Shown: positions 25,260-33,734 of the stretch, piece by piece
Position numbering within the stretch: the stretch's first letter is position 1
Layout: every line of letters begins with the position of its first letter
Assembly: GCF_000355905.1 (NCBI RefSeq)
Contig: NZ_APLF01000003.1
Coordinates: forward strand, 1 to 64,000
DNA: 64,000 nt
From: Psychroflexus gondwanensis ACAM 44
Lineage (GTDB): Bacteria; Bacteroidota; Bacteroidia; Flavobacteriales; Flavobacteriaceae
Reading direction: 5' to 3'
The notes under the pieces: generated by a model
What the model was told of the DNA's origin: nothing
Databases searched by the model: none
What the model saw: the letters and a program-made list of their open reading frames with translations, nothing else
Translations under genes and position numbers: made by a program

Positions 25260-26729
25260 AAAGAACTGTGGCTAAAAACAACTCTTTTCTACTTTAATTT
25301 GAAACACTAGTAGTCTTCACTCATAGATTCGTAAAACTGATTCTTTGAGCTTTTTTAATTGATTTTATTCTATATTCATTTAGGCAACACAGAAACGTAA
25401 CTTTCATCATAAGGCCTTCCAGATTTTGCGATATCAAAACAGTGCCTGAGTATCTTGTTGGCTACGGCAATTAAAGCTAGTTTTTTGCTTTTTCCTTTGT
25501 TTACTATGCGCTCAAAAAGTTCCCGACATGCTTTGTTGTGCTTACAGGCATTGAAAGAACATAAAAACAGCAGATTTCGCAGCTTTTATTACCCACTTTA
25601 CTTATACGTGCCCTGCCTCTCACACTGCTCCCAGACTCTCTTGTCGTTGGGGTGATGCCGACATAGCTGCAAAGTTGTGAGGCTGTTTAAAACTTAGAAA
25701 ACCCATCAGTAACTATGATTAAAAACAAAGCTGTTTTCTGGCCTATGCCAGGTACGCTAATAAGCAATGTGAGTTGTTGTTGCTGGTCCTCTTTTACTAG
25801 AGAAAGAATCTTTTCTTCAATAGCTTTTATCTCAATATCATAATGCTTCTTGTTTCGTCTCAAAGATCGATATGTGAACTTTGATGGAATACCTAATACT
25901 TCTTCTCCGTGCATTTTATTCTTGGTAGCAGTACGATGTTTTATAAAATTATCTAGCACTCTAAATAACTGTAAACATTCACTCTGTACATCTGTTAAAG
26001 CAGTATATAAGGGTATTTCGTTAATCAAGGCAAATTCACAGATCATTTTAGCATCACTCTTATCTGTTTTTATTTTTGCTAATTTCATTTGTATAAAACG
26101 CTTTATTATTAAAGGGTTTATGACAGAGACTACCACATCATTTTTGTAAAGAAACTGAGCGAGTCTGTAATGATAATAGCCTGTAGCTTCCATGGCTACT
26201 AAACAATCAGAAGGTAATCTTTTAAGAAACTTCTTAAAACCTGACTCATCATTTTTATACTGATTATGACCTGTAGTACTACCATGTACATCAAAGACAT
26301 CTTTGCTGATGTCAACTCCGAAAGTTTCTTTATATTTATTCATAAGAATTGATTTATGAAAGAACCAGCTACTTTACTCACAAAAACACTACGACAAGCT
26401 CAGTACAGGCTTGAAAACGAGATCTAAAGTCTCACAGTCCCGATAGGTATCGGGAGATCGTGATTTTAGGAGTAAAAGAGAGAGGATTATTCCCGAGGCT
26501 TCGGGATTGTCGAAGTTTGAAACTTCACCGTATATAGTAACCTTAATTCTCTCCTTTGTTCTTTCTGATCAATAACTAAAACTAAGTATTTTACTAGAAA
26601 TCAAACTTAAGCAGTATATATTTTATTGCTAGGCTGTGTTTAATGATTACCACGGAAATTTTATCGAATTTCCTACAGTAGTACCTTTTTTGTTATCTTA
26701 GTGCTTAAGCAGCAAACCATATACCAAAC
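25260..26729 (-). mobile_element. IS110 family element, degenerate, filling a cassette junction
   Basis: The element lies exactly between AAC of cassette D and GTT of the next cassette (26730). It comprises a short right end (25260-25375, starting AAAGAACTGTGGCTAAAAAC), a broken transposase (25376-26343) and a 386-nt non-coding left part (26344-26729) with two TCCCGA/TCGGGA hairpins (26438-26455, 26491-26506). In IS110 elements the left non-coding part encodes the bridge RNA, so that RNA would come from 26344-26729. Partial copies of the right end occur at 27616, 30161 and 62340. Confidence 0.75.
25376..26343 (-). pseudogene. IS110 family transposase, frameshifted
   Basis: The first 218 residues are intact in one frame: FGVDISKDVFDVHG, VAMEATGYYHY and KTDKSDAKMI carry the DEDD RuvC-like tetrad (D-E-D-D), followed by LISVPGIGQKTALFL. 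The frame breaks near 25687. The C-terminal Tnp domain continues in pieces down to 25376 (SGSSVRGRARISKVGNKS-like, then KSGRPYDESYVSVLPK). IS110 transposases are about 320-340 aa, so the whole gene is present but broken, and the element is unlikely to move on its own. The noncoding segment upstream is the candidate bridge-RNA region. Confidence 0.8.
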
Positions 26730-27615
26730 GTTATGCATCATTTAAACAAAAAAAATATGAAAAATCTTTTATTCATTTTAATAATTCTGAGCATTTGTTC
26801 TTGTAAGGAACAGTCTGATAAAACTTTAAACACAAAAGAAAAATTTGAACCTCTTGTAAATGTTGAAAATATAATATCAGATTATAAGAAATGGTATTCA
26901 TATTATTATTACGATATATCATTATCATCAGATTTCAGACCTCTAAATGAAAAATCAGAAGTAATCACAAAAGATAAATTTCTTAATGAACTTACTTCAG
27001 GAAAGTATATGCCCATAGAAATTAAATCCGATAGTTTGAAAATTTACAAATTATATACAATACCGCCGGATGTAAATAAATCGATTTCGAGTACAATTAA
27101 AGCTACTGCTAAAGTTGCTTACAGCTTTTATAAAATGGAGGGCATGAAATTTCCAGAGTTTGAATTTATAGATATGAAGGGCATGCATTATAATAACGAT
27201 AGTCTTATAGGAAAAAAAACTATAATAAAAACTTGGTTTATTGCTTGCAAACCTTGTATAGCGGAAATACCAGAATTAAACGAATTAGTGGAAAACTATC
27301 GTAACAAAAAGAATATCCAATTTCTAAGTTTGGCACTCGATAAAAAAGAACCATTAATAAAATTCTTAAATAAAAAAGAGTTTAAGTATGAAGTTATTTC
27401 AGAACAAGAAAACTTAATTCAAAATAAATTAAATTTAAGAGGATATCCAACTCACCTTATAATTGACAAAAAAGGACATATAGAAAAAGTTTTAGATACA
27501 GCATCAGAATTAATTACATATTTAGAAAACAAACAACCAGTAAAACAAAAAGAATCAAATCTTCCGCCGCCGCCATCTGCGTCAAATGTAAACTCTGATA
27601 AAAACGATGCATAAC
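26730..27615 (+). mobile_element. gene cassette G with self-complementary ends
   Basis: GTTATGCATC (26730-26739) and GATGCATAAC (27606-27615) are exact reverse complements. They bracket one gene whose stop codon lies inside the right end. IS110 sequences sit directly outside both ends. Confidence 0.55.
26757..27614 (+). CDS. TlpA-like thioredoxin-fold lipoprotein (cassette G)
   Basis: About 285 residues. Start ATG 26757 gives a lipoprotein signal peptide (MKNLLFILIILSICSCKEQS); the earlier ATG at 26733 lies in the cassette end and would bury it. An N-terminal domain of unknown type (about 25-130) is followed by a TlpA/AhpC-TSA thioredoxin-like domain: MKFPEFEFIDMKG, KTWFIACKPCIAEIPELNEL (active-site CKPC) and the cis-Pro loop GYPTHLIIDKKG. 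It should act as a periplasmic thiol reductase. The tail is Pro-rich (LPPPPSASN). Its cargo status in a cassette flanked by IS110 ends is unusual for this family. Confidence 0.8.
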   Translation: MKNLLFILIILSICSCKEQSDKTLNTKEKFEPLVNVENIISDYKKWYSYYYYDISLSSDFRPLNEKSEVITKDKFLNELTSGKYMPIEIKSDSLKIYKLYTIPPDVNKSISSTIKATAKVAYSFYKMEGMKFPEFEFIDMKGMHYNNDSLIGKKTIIKTWFIACKPCIAEIPELNELVENYRNKKNIQFLSLALDKKEPLIKFLNKKEFKYEVISEQENLIQNKLNLRGYPTHLIIDKKGHIEKVLDTASELITYLENKQPVKQKESNLPPPPSASNVNSDKNDA

Positions 27616-27960
27616 AAAGAACTGAGGTAAAAAACAACTCTTTTCTAATTTAATTTGAAACACTAGTAGTCTAGGCTCATGGATTCGTAAAACTGATTCT
27701 TTGAGCTTTTTTAATTGATTTTCCTCTATTTATTTAGGCAACACAGAAACGTAATTTTCATCATAAGGTCTACCAGATTTAGCAATTGCAAAGGCTTGTT
27801 TCAACAGCTTATTAACTGCAAATAATGCTAGTTTTTTACTCTTGCCTTTGTTTTCAATACGCTCATAAAGTTCCCGACACGCTTTGTTGTGCTTTCAGGT
27901 CTTTAAACTGCACATGAATAATAAATTACGACGTTTTTGATTGCCTATTAGTAGCTATGA
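27616..27960 (-). mobile_element. IS110 right-end remnant with transposase tail
   Basis: Starts AAAGAACTGAGGTAAAAAAC directly after AAC of cassette G and matches the right end at 25260. Minus-strand codons about 27735-27955 encode the transposase C terminus (HNKACRELYERIENKGKSK, KSGRPYDENYVSVLPK). The rest of the element is missing. Confidence 0.75.
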
Positions 27961-28296
27961 CTCAGCATATCTATAAGTGTTACTAGGGTATTCCTTAAAT
28001 ATTTATAATAGATTGTACTCTAAAAATGTGATTTGAGAGTTAGATTAATTAGCTCTTAGATTTCAGCGTTTATTAAAGTCTGTTTCTAATATTAAGACTT
28101 TTAAAACAATAAAAAATTATTAGATTTATAATGTGATTAAATGGGGATAACTCAACTTGTTGTTTTACTCATAGGTTAGTCACAAACTAAAAAGCCAATG
28201 CACAATCAAGCATATTTCATTTTTATTGTGCCTCAAAAAATAAAAATAGCTTGCCTTTTGCCACCGCCACCCAGACCAAATAAATTATGTTTCATA
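27961..28296. other. intergenic, upstream of abiE
   Basis: No gene seen. A stretch GGTTAGTCACAAACTAAAAAGCC... TTGCCTTTTGCCACCGCCAC (about 28173-28271) resembles other AT-rich intergenic separators, but I cannot match it to the 180-nt family. Confidence 0.4.
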
Positions 28297-28388
28297 TCAG
28301 TTTAGACAGGATTAAACTGACTTAATTACGTTAAAAAGTAAATTTTGTGTATAATTATTTGTATCATTGTGGTCAGTTTTAAACTGAC
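28297..28388 (+). promoter_or_regulatory. two palindromic operators of the abiE operon
   Basis: Site 1 is TCAGTTTA (28297-28304), an 8-nt spacer and TAAACTGA (28313-28320). Site 2 is GTCAGTTTTAAACTGAC (28372-28388), ending 9 nt before the abiEi ATG. Both use the same half-site. AbiEi antitoxins of type IV systems repress their own operon by binding paired inverted repeats, so these are the likely binding sites. Confidence 0.75.
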
Positions 28389-28397
28389 AGATAGACT

Positions 28398-29219
28398 ATG
28401 AGAATAAAAAACATATCAACTCAATCAAATAATATTCTAGCTTATTTCAATACGTTAGACCAAGATTGTTTTGCTTATGCTGAAGCAGAAAATGCATTAC
28501 CTAATTCGAGCAATAGTGCCTTAAAGGAATTATTGAGTGATATGGTAAAAAGGGGACTTTTAATGCGTTTAAAAAAAGGTCTCTACTATATCATTCCTTA
28601 TGAAAAAGACGCGGAATCTTTTATGCCTGATTGGCATCTCATTGCAGGACATCTTTCAAAAGGAGACAATCACTATATTGGTTATTACTCTGCCTTGCAA
28701 ATACACAATTTGATTACTCAACCATCACTAAAAGAACAAATTGTTGTTTCAAAACAAATTCGACCTTCAATAATTAAACTAAAGAATGTTGATTTTCAAT
28801 TCATTTACCACAACGAAAACCATTTTTTTGGAGCTAAAAAAATATGGATTGATAGCTTTAACAAAGTCCTTTGTTCTGATTTAGAAAAAACATTTATTGA
28901 CTGCTTGTTTAAGCCTGATTATGCAGGTGGAATAGTTGAAATAGCTAGAGCAATTTATACTTCAAAAGATATAATTAAGTTCGATAGACTTTTTGAATAT
29001 GCAGAACTCTTCAAATCGCAAGCGGTTATTAAACGTTTAGGGTTTTTATTAGAAATATTAGAAATAGAGACCGATATTATTCCTAAGCTGAACAGGATAA
29101 AAACAGCATCTTACGTGCTTTTAGACACCGAATTACCAAAATCAGGTAAGATGATTAGTCGTTGGAGTATTCACCAAAATTTAGAAACGGAAACCATTAA
29201 ATCAGCTATTTACACGTGA
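28398..29219 (+). CDS. abiEi: AbiEi family antitoxin
   Basis: 273 residues: an N-terminal winged helix (about 15-60, ALPNSSNSALKELLSDMVKRG and LLMRLKKGLYYI) followed by the AbiEi C-terminal domain (HYIGYYSALQIHNLI, IDSFNKVLCSDLEKTFIDCLF). It is the antitoxin and autoregulator of the AbiE abortive-infection (type IV) system. Its stop overlaps the AbiEii start (GTGA at 29216-29219). Two palindromes with a shared half-site precede it. The pair is intact, unlike most accessory genes nearby. Upstream and downstream regions are IS110 relics, suggesting acquisition as a cargo module. Confidence 0.9.
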   Translation: MRIKNISTQSNNILAYFNTLDQDCFAYAEAENALPNSSNSALKELLSDMVKRGLLMRLKKGLYYIIPYEKDAESFMPDWHLIAGHLSKGDNHYIGYYSALQIHNLITQPSLKEQIVVSKQIRPSIIKLKNVDFQFIYHNENHFFGAKKIWIDSFNKVLCSDLEKTFIDCLFKPDYAGGIVEIARAIYTSKDIIKFDRLFEYAELFKSQAVIKRLGFLLEILEIETDIIPKLNRIKTASYVLLDTELPKSGKMISRWSIHQNLETETIKSAIYT

Positions 29220-30019
29220 TAAAACCAGGAGAAATACAAAACATAGCTCGTGCAGCTGGTGTACGAGACCAGCAAATCGAAAAAGATTATATGCTTTCTT
29301 GGATTCTTCAAGGCGTCTCTGAACATTCAACACTTTCAAAAGCAATTGTTTTTAAAGGTGGAACGGTTTTAAAGAAAGTGTATTTTGAAGATTACCGATT
29401 TTCAGAAGACCTTGATTTTACTTTACTTGATACCGCTGTAAGCGACGAGCAAATTTTTGAATGGTTCGCAGAAGTGTTTGAATATATAAAAGAAGAAGCA
29501 AATATTCCGCTTGAAATTATTGATAATAACGAACATCAAGATGGCGACATTAATTTCTACATCAGCTATGTTGGTCCGCTTGGTGGTTTGGGTGCAAACA
29601 AAAAAGTGAAAGTTGACATTTCTAGAAGTGAAGAATTAGTATTTGAACCTGTTTTAAATAAAGTATTTATTAGCTATTCCGACCAAGAAGAACACCAATT
29701 ACTGTGCTATTCTTTAGAAGAAGTATTGGTTGAAAAGCTACGTTGTGTCATGCAAAGAATGCAGGCTAGAGATTTTTACGACATTTGGTATTTGTTGGAA
29801 GTGCAGCATATGGATATTGATTTTTACACTGCAGAATTTAGGCAAAAATGTAAAAACAAAGAAATTAACCCAACGGAATTTCATACTAAACTCGAACAAA
29901 GGTTACCTCAATACAAAGGACGTTGGCAAAAATCTATGGCAGACCAAATTCAAGGTTTACCAGACTTTGAAACTGTTTTACGTGAAGTAATGCGTCATTT
30001 AAGAAAATTAGAGTTATAA
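29216..30019 (+). CDS. abiEii: AbiEii family nucleotidyltransferase toxin
   Basis: 267 residues starting with GTG that overlaps the antitoxin stop. Nucleotidyltransferase motifs: FKGGTVLKKV (GG at 48-49) and RFSEDLDF (S63, D65, D67), with the later YSLEEVLVEKLRCVMQR and RDFYDIWYL motifs of the AbiEii/GSII family. AbiEii toxins halt growth by modifying tRNA or other nucleic-acid targets until infection aborts. Catalytic residues look complete, so the toxin should be functional. The following 140 nt up to an IS110 junction (AAC at 30158-30160) hold no gene. Confidence 0.92.
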   Translation: MIKPGEIQNIARAAGVRDQQIEKDYMLSWILQGVSEHSTLSKAIVFKGGTVLKKVYFEDYRFSEDLDFTLLDTAVSDEQIFEWFAEVFEYIKEEANIPLEIIDNNEHQDGDINFYISYVGPLGGLGANKKVKVDISRSEELVFEPVLNKVFISYSDQEEHQLLCYSLEEVLVEKLRCVMQRMQARDFYDIWYLLEVQHMDIDFYTAEFRQKCKNKEINPTEFHTKLEQRLPQYKGRWQKSMADQIQGLPDFETVLREVMRHLRKLEL

Positions 30020-30160
30020 CAGAAATCGGATAAACAAGTCAACGCTAAAAGCCATACACATTTGCCATTCGCTTCAGCCACCACAAAAAATTCAAAATTG
30101 CAAAAGAGTATGTCTTTACCAAGGCTAGCAAGTTTGCGGAAAGAAAAAACGCCTACCAAC

Positions 30161-30335
30161 AAATAACTGAGGTAAAAAACAACTCTTTTCTACTTTAATT
30201 TGAAACACCAGTATTCTAGGCTCATGGATTCATAAAACTGATTCTTTGAGCTTTTTTAATTGATTTTTCTCTATTTATTTAGGCAACACAAAAAAGTAAC
30301 TTTCATCATATGGCCTGCCTGCTAAGGCACGATAT
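30161..30335 (-). mobile_element. IS110 right-end remnant
   Basis: AAATAACTGAGGTAAAAAAC follows AAC and matches the ends at 25260 and 27616 for about 150 nt, including the transposase stop region. Homology stops at GGCCTGCCTGCTAAGGCA, a GC-rich palindrome-like sequence. Confidence 0.7.
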
Positions 30336-30623
30336 GAAGGCTCAGTGGAGTCAAATATATATCTTGTTGACTGATCTGGGATTGCTGGTAAGGAGGAAAT
30401 CGACGATTAGACAGGGACCTTAAAATAGGATAAGGTCGGTTTTACATTAAATTAGGCACTTTTTTTCTTTGATGGTCACTTGAAGCAACTGCTTTTTGGG
30501 TTGGTTTGTTTTATAAGAATTTCACTTGATTTAGCCCATTTTTCTTCAGTTTAAGTAATACTCTATTAGTGCTATTTTAAAACGGTTTTTTAAAATTCTT
30601 GTATTCCAGTAGTTTTATCTTTT
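30336..30623. other. intergenic, no assignable gene
   Basis: AT-rich sequence after the IS110 relic. Short open stretches but no motif I can support. Confidence 0.4.
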
Positions 30624-31043
30624 CTAATCCTTTAGACTTTCTTCTCTATAATATTGGATCTCTACTTTTTTCTTACCCCATTCGAGGGCGGCTTCTTCAT
30701 CCAAACCCATATAAATATCTATTTTACTTTCCCAGCGTTTGTTCATCTTATCCTTTACGATATAAGCGCCCTCTAGACCGTCTATTTTGACTTCTTCGTT
30801 GTGGCTTAGCCCCTTTTTTATAAGGTCACGGGATACCGCAATGGCTTTTTCACCAGGGACTAGGGTATCTCCCCAAGCGGCTAACCCTACGTTTCCTTTT
30901 TTGGTCTGGCTTTCAACAGAATTATAGGCTGTAGCGGTTACTGTTAATGTCGTATTTTTTTCTTTGGTTTCGGCACAACCTATTAGTAGTATTGCTATTG
31001 AAATAAATGCTAGGGCAGTTGTGTGTCTTTTAATTTTGATCAT
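30624..31043 (-). CDS. 3D domain-containing lipoprotein
   Basis: 139 residues. The signal peptide ends in the lipobox LLIGC (about residue 23), followed by a 3D (three-Asp) double-psi barrel domain: LTVTATAYNSVESQT, LAAWGDTLVPG, KAIAVSRDLIKKG, YIVKDKMNKRWESKIDIYMG. The conserved Asp residues of the DxM...DIYM motif are present. The domain is found in peptidoglycan lytic transglycosylases (MltA, YabE-type) and in stand-alone lipoproteins of Bacteroidota, where it probably acts on or binds the cell wall. Single gene; both neighbours are unrelated. Confidence 0.85.
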   Translation of the reverse strand: MIKIKRHTTALAFISIAILLIGCAETKEKNTTLTVTATAYNSVESQTKKGNVGLAAWGDTLVPGEKAIAVSRDLIKKGLSHNEEVKIDGLEGAYIVKDKMNKRWESKIDIYMGLDEEAALEWGKKKVEIQYYREESLKD

Positions 31044-31606
31044 TTCAGAATATACAAAAAACCTGTGAATGCTTGAGATACATGGCTTATGTTGTATTTT
31101 GTGATTTAAAACTGATAGCTTCGATACACTCTAGTCTCCCTAAGTTCAAGACTTCCAAGAGTATAAGCCCTGTAAAACAACAAAAAAATTGATCCTCAAA
31201 TAAAGTGATTTAGATGAATACTCTTATCTATAAAAAAAAGATATGTGGTATTTTACAAAGATAACTTCAAAGTCAGTAGGAGAAGGCTAGGGGAGAACTA
31301 TTTTTAATTTTATTTTTAAGGTTTTACAGGCGTTTTTAACTAATCTAGGCATCGGTTACATCGGATTAGTACCTTTTTAACAAGAATTGAATAAAAATAG
31401 GGTTTTATAGTACTTTATTTCAATAGGGGAGGGAGCCAAACTTTTTTTGAAAGCATTAATCTTTAAAGGGAGAAACCTTTTTTTAGTAACCAGCCTAAAG
31501 TATTTCATGATATTTATCAGTTTAAGAACTATTTTGAAGATCAGGAGTAGCTTAAAAACTGTCACCAAAGAAAAAAGATTTACTTTTAAATTTATATTTA
31601 AGAGCG
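31044..31606. other. intergenic, no gene seen
   Basis: 563 nt of AT-rich sequence between two genes. I see no gene, tRNA or strong palindrome. Confidence 0.45.
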
Positions 31607-32104
31607 ATGCCACTTTCGAATGACATTATATTACGGCCACGATTTAAATGGAGTGTAGCTGAAAATCCAGAGATAGTACTTGATAGGTTAGAACAGTCGG
31701 GTAAAATTTCAACTGACTTTGTGGTGAGTCGGGTAGACCCACATATTTTTATTCGCATTCCAAAACCTAAACAGCACTTTTGGTCACCACAATTACATCT
31801 AGAAATAATTAAGAATGCTGATAATGGGGCATTGGTTCATGGTCTATTTGGTCCTAACCCAACAGTTTGGACCATGTTTATGTTCGTTCACTTCGTGGCG
31901 GCAATTCTTATTATTGCTATAAGTATATGGTTATATACTGCTGTATCTTTAGGTCAAGAGCTGTTATTACCACTTTTACTTTTGATGGTATTGATTCTAC
32001 TTTGGGTAAGTTTATATATTATGGGGCGTTTAGGAAAGCGAAAAGGAACACAAGAAATGAAGAATCTCCATGGGTTTATGAAAAACGCTTTAAAGGATTT
32101 TTAA
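31607..32104 (+). CDS. hypothetical two-TM membrane protein
   Basis: 165 residues. A soluble N-terminal half (DIILRPRFKWSVAENPEIVL; DRLEQSGKISTDFVVSRVDP; HIFIRIP) resembles a small ligand or effector domain. It is followed by two TM helices (about 88-110 and 116-138) and a basic tail. I recognise no named family, although similar 160-aa proteins occur in flavobacteria. Neighbours: a convergent MscS channel 57 nt downstream. Confidence 0.7.
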   Translation: MPLSNDIILRPRFKWSVAENPEIVLDRLEQSGKISTDFVVSRVDPHIFIRIPKPKQHFWSPQLHLEIIKNADNGALVHGLFGPNPTVWTMFMFVHFVAAILIIAISIWLYTAVSLGQELLLPLLLLMVLILLWVSLYIMGRLGKRKGTQEMKNLHGFMKNALKDF

Positions 32105-32161
32105 AATCCTAGGAGGATAATGGATATGAATATCAAATTTTACTTATTTAAGCTCCGTGTT

Positions 32162-33286
32162 TTACTGCTCGGTTTTGCCTTCAGTCCTTACGTTTACAGG
32201 ATCTCCCTTTTCTGTTTTTAAAATGATATTTAGGTATGGATATGCCAAATCAATACCTTCGGCATCAAAGCGTTCTTTGATAGATTCATTAACATCGCAT
32301 CTCAATTGAAAAGAGTCTATAAAGGTTTTAGACCAGGCCCATGCTCTTATGTTTAAGGTGGATTCGTCAATTCTGGTTAGAGCAGTTTTTACAATAGGCT
32401 TTTCGTCCATTTTTTCAGCTAGACTTCTATTATCATAAATAAGAGGATGTTTTTCGCATACTTCCCGCATAATTTTCTTTGCAAGTTTTACATCGCTATC
32501 ATAAGAAATACCCATTTCTATAAACTCACAGCATTTGAGTTCGTTCAAATTATAGTTGATTAGTTTTTCTTTATTAATGATGGAGTTTGGGATGACAATC
32601 ATTTTATTCTCAAAATTACGGATGATCGTATGGCGAAGCGTAATGTCTGTTACTGTACCAACCATTGTATCGGATATTTTTACGATGTCACCAATTTTAA
32701 AGGGTTTAAAAGAGATAATGAAGACTCCACCTACCACATTCGCAAGCGCCTCTTGTGAAGCTACACCCAAAATAAGAGCAAGAATTCCGGCACCACCTAG
32801 GGCCGTTTGTGCAACGCCTCGTAAAGATGGAAATGCTAATAGTGAAAGAACAAGGCCAGTAAAATAAATAGCAAAAACCACAACATATCTAAGGAATTTA
32901 TAGCTGGTAGGGTCTTCATTATTTGCTATTTTATTTCTGACACGTTTTTTGAACCACAGGTTTGTAGAGGTAGCAAAAACTATGGTAAAAACAGCCAATA
33001 CTCCTATATATAGAACTAGTTTTAAATCTGCATTAAGCGCTGAATATTTTTCATCATCTACAAAAATATAGCTCAAAGAAATCAGCCCTAGAATGGTCCA
33101 TAAAATGTTAAGCACCCGTTTTATTAAAACAATTGGAGTAGTTGCTTCGCCTGGAAACTTTTCTTGTTCTTTTTTGAGGAGCCATTTATAAAGCCTGTGG
33201 GTAAGGAAGAGCAAAACAATGTATAAAAAAATAACAAGAGCCGCCCAAATGATATCTGATTTGTAAGTGTAAAAAAAATCTTTCAT
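32162..33286 (-). CDS. MscS family mechanosensitive ion channel
   Basis: About 374 residues. TM helices near 10-30, 53-75, 88-108 and 130-150 lead into the pore helix LGGAGILALILGVASQEALANVVGG, then the MscS beta domain (FKPFKIGDIVKI, GTVTDITLRHTIIRN, VIPNSIINKEKLINY) and C-terminal alpha-beta domain. These channels open under membrane tension and protect against osmotic downshock. I chose ATG at 33286; the frame also opens at GTG 33292. The tail is short and charged. Single gene. Confidence 0.92.
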   Translation of the reverse strand: MKDFFYTYKSDIIWAALVIFLYIVLLFLTHRLYKWLLKKEQEKFPGEATTPIVLIKRVLNILWTILGLISLSYIFVDDEKYSALNADLKLVLYIGVLAVFTIVFATSTNLWFKKRVRNKIANNEDPTSYKFLRYVVVFAIYFTGLVLSLLAFPSLRGVAQTALGGAGILALILGVASQEALANVVGGVFIISFKPFKIGDIVKISDTMVGTVTDITLRHTIIRNFENKMIVIPNSIINKEKLINYNLNELKCCEFIEMGISYDSDVKLAKKIMREVCEKHPLIYDNRSLAEKMDEKPIVKTALTRIDESTLNIRAWAWSKTFIDSFQLRCDVNESIKERFDAEGIDLAYPYLNIILKTEKGDPVNVRTEGKTEQ

Positions 33287-33734
33287 TTTCACTTGTATTT
33301 TAGTCTTTCATAATTATTTAATTTCCTATATAATTGACAGCCTAGACGTTTACTTAGTTTATGTTAACCTAAGAATCCGAAAACTGATATGACGCTTGAA
33401 GTTTTTTTTTGATTCATAACCACCATTAAATGATCGTATTTTATGTAATCAGTTAATTTCTAAATCTACTAATTTTCAAGATCATTTATAGGTTTTCGCT
33501 ATGTTTTAAATCCTCCTTCAAAATAAGAGAGATATACTTATTTATAGTTGGGACTTCGCTATATCTTCAAGTTTTAAGTTGAATAAAAAATACGATTGCA
33601 GACATTGGATTGTTAACAACATAGGGTTAACGATTTATTGCGCGATTATAGGTTTAAAATGGTATGAGCAAATAGCGCAAAGGCGATCTTTATTTTAGAG
33701 AATCGAAGGTTTATTGTGTATTCAGAATTATAAA
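33287..33734. other. intergenic, no gene seen
   Basis: 448 nt between two minus-strand genes; it contains the MscS leader. No further feature seen. Confidence 0.45.

Noticed and set aside
30599-30790. Plus-strand open frame opposite the 3D-domain lipoprotein
   Set aside because: It is antisense to a clear lipoprotein gene and has no homology signal.
31377-31758. Minus-strand open frames overlapping the two-TM protein gene
   Set aside because: They are shadows of the plus-strand gene at 31607 and have no coding features.
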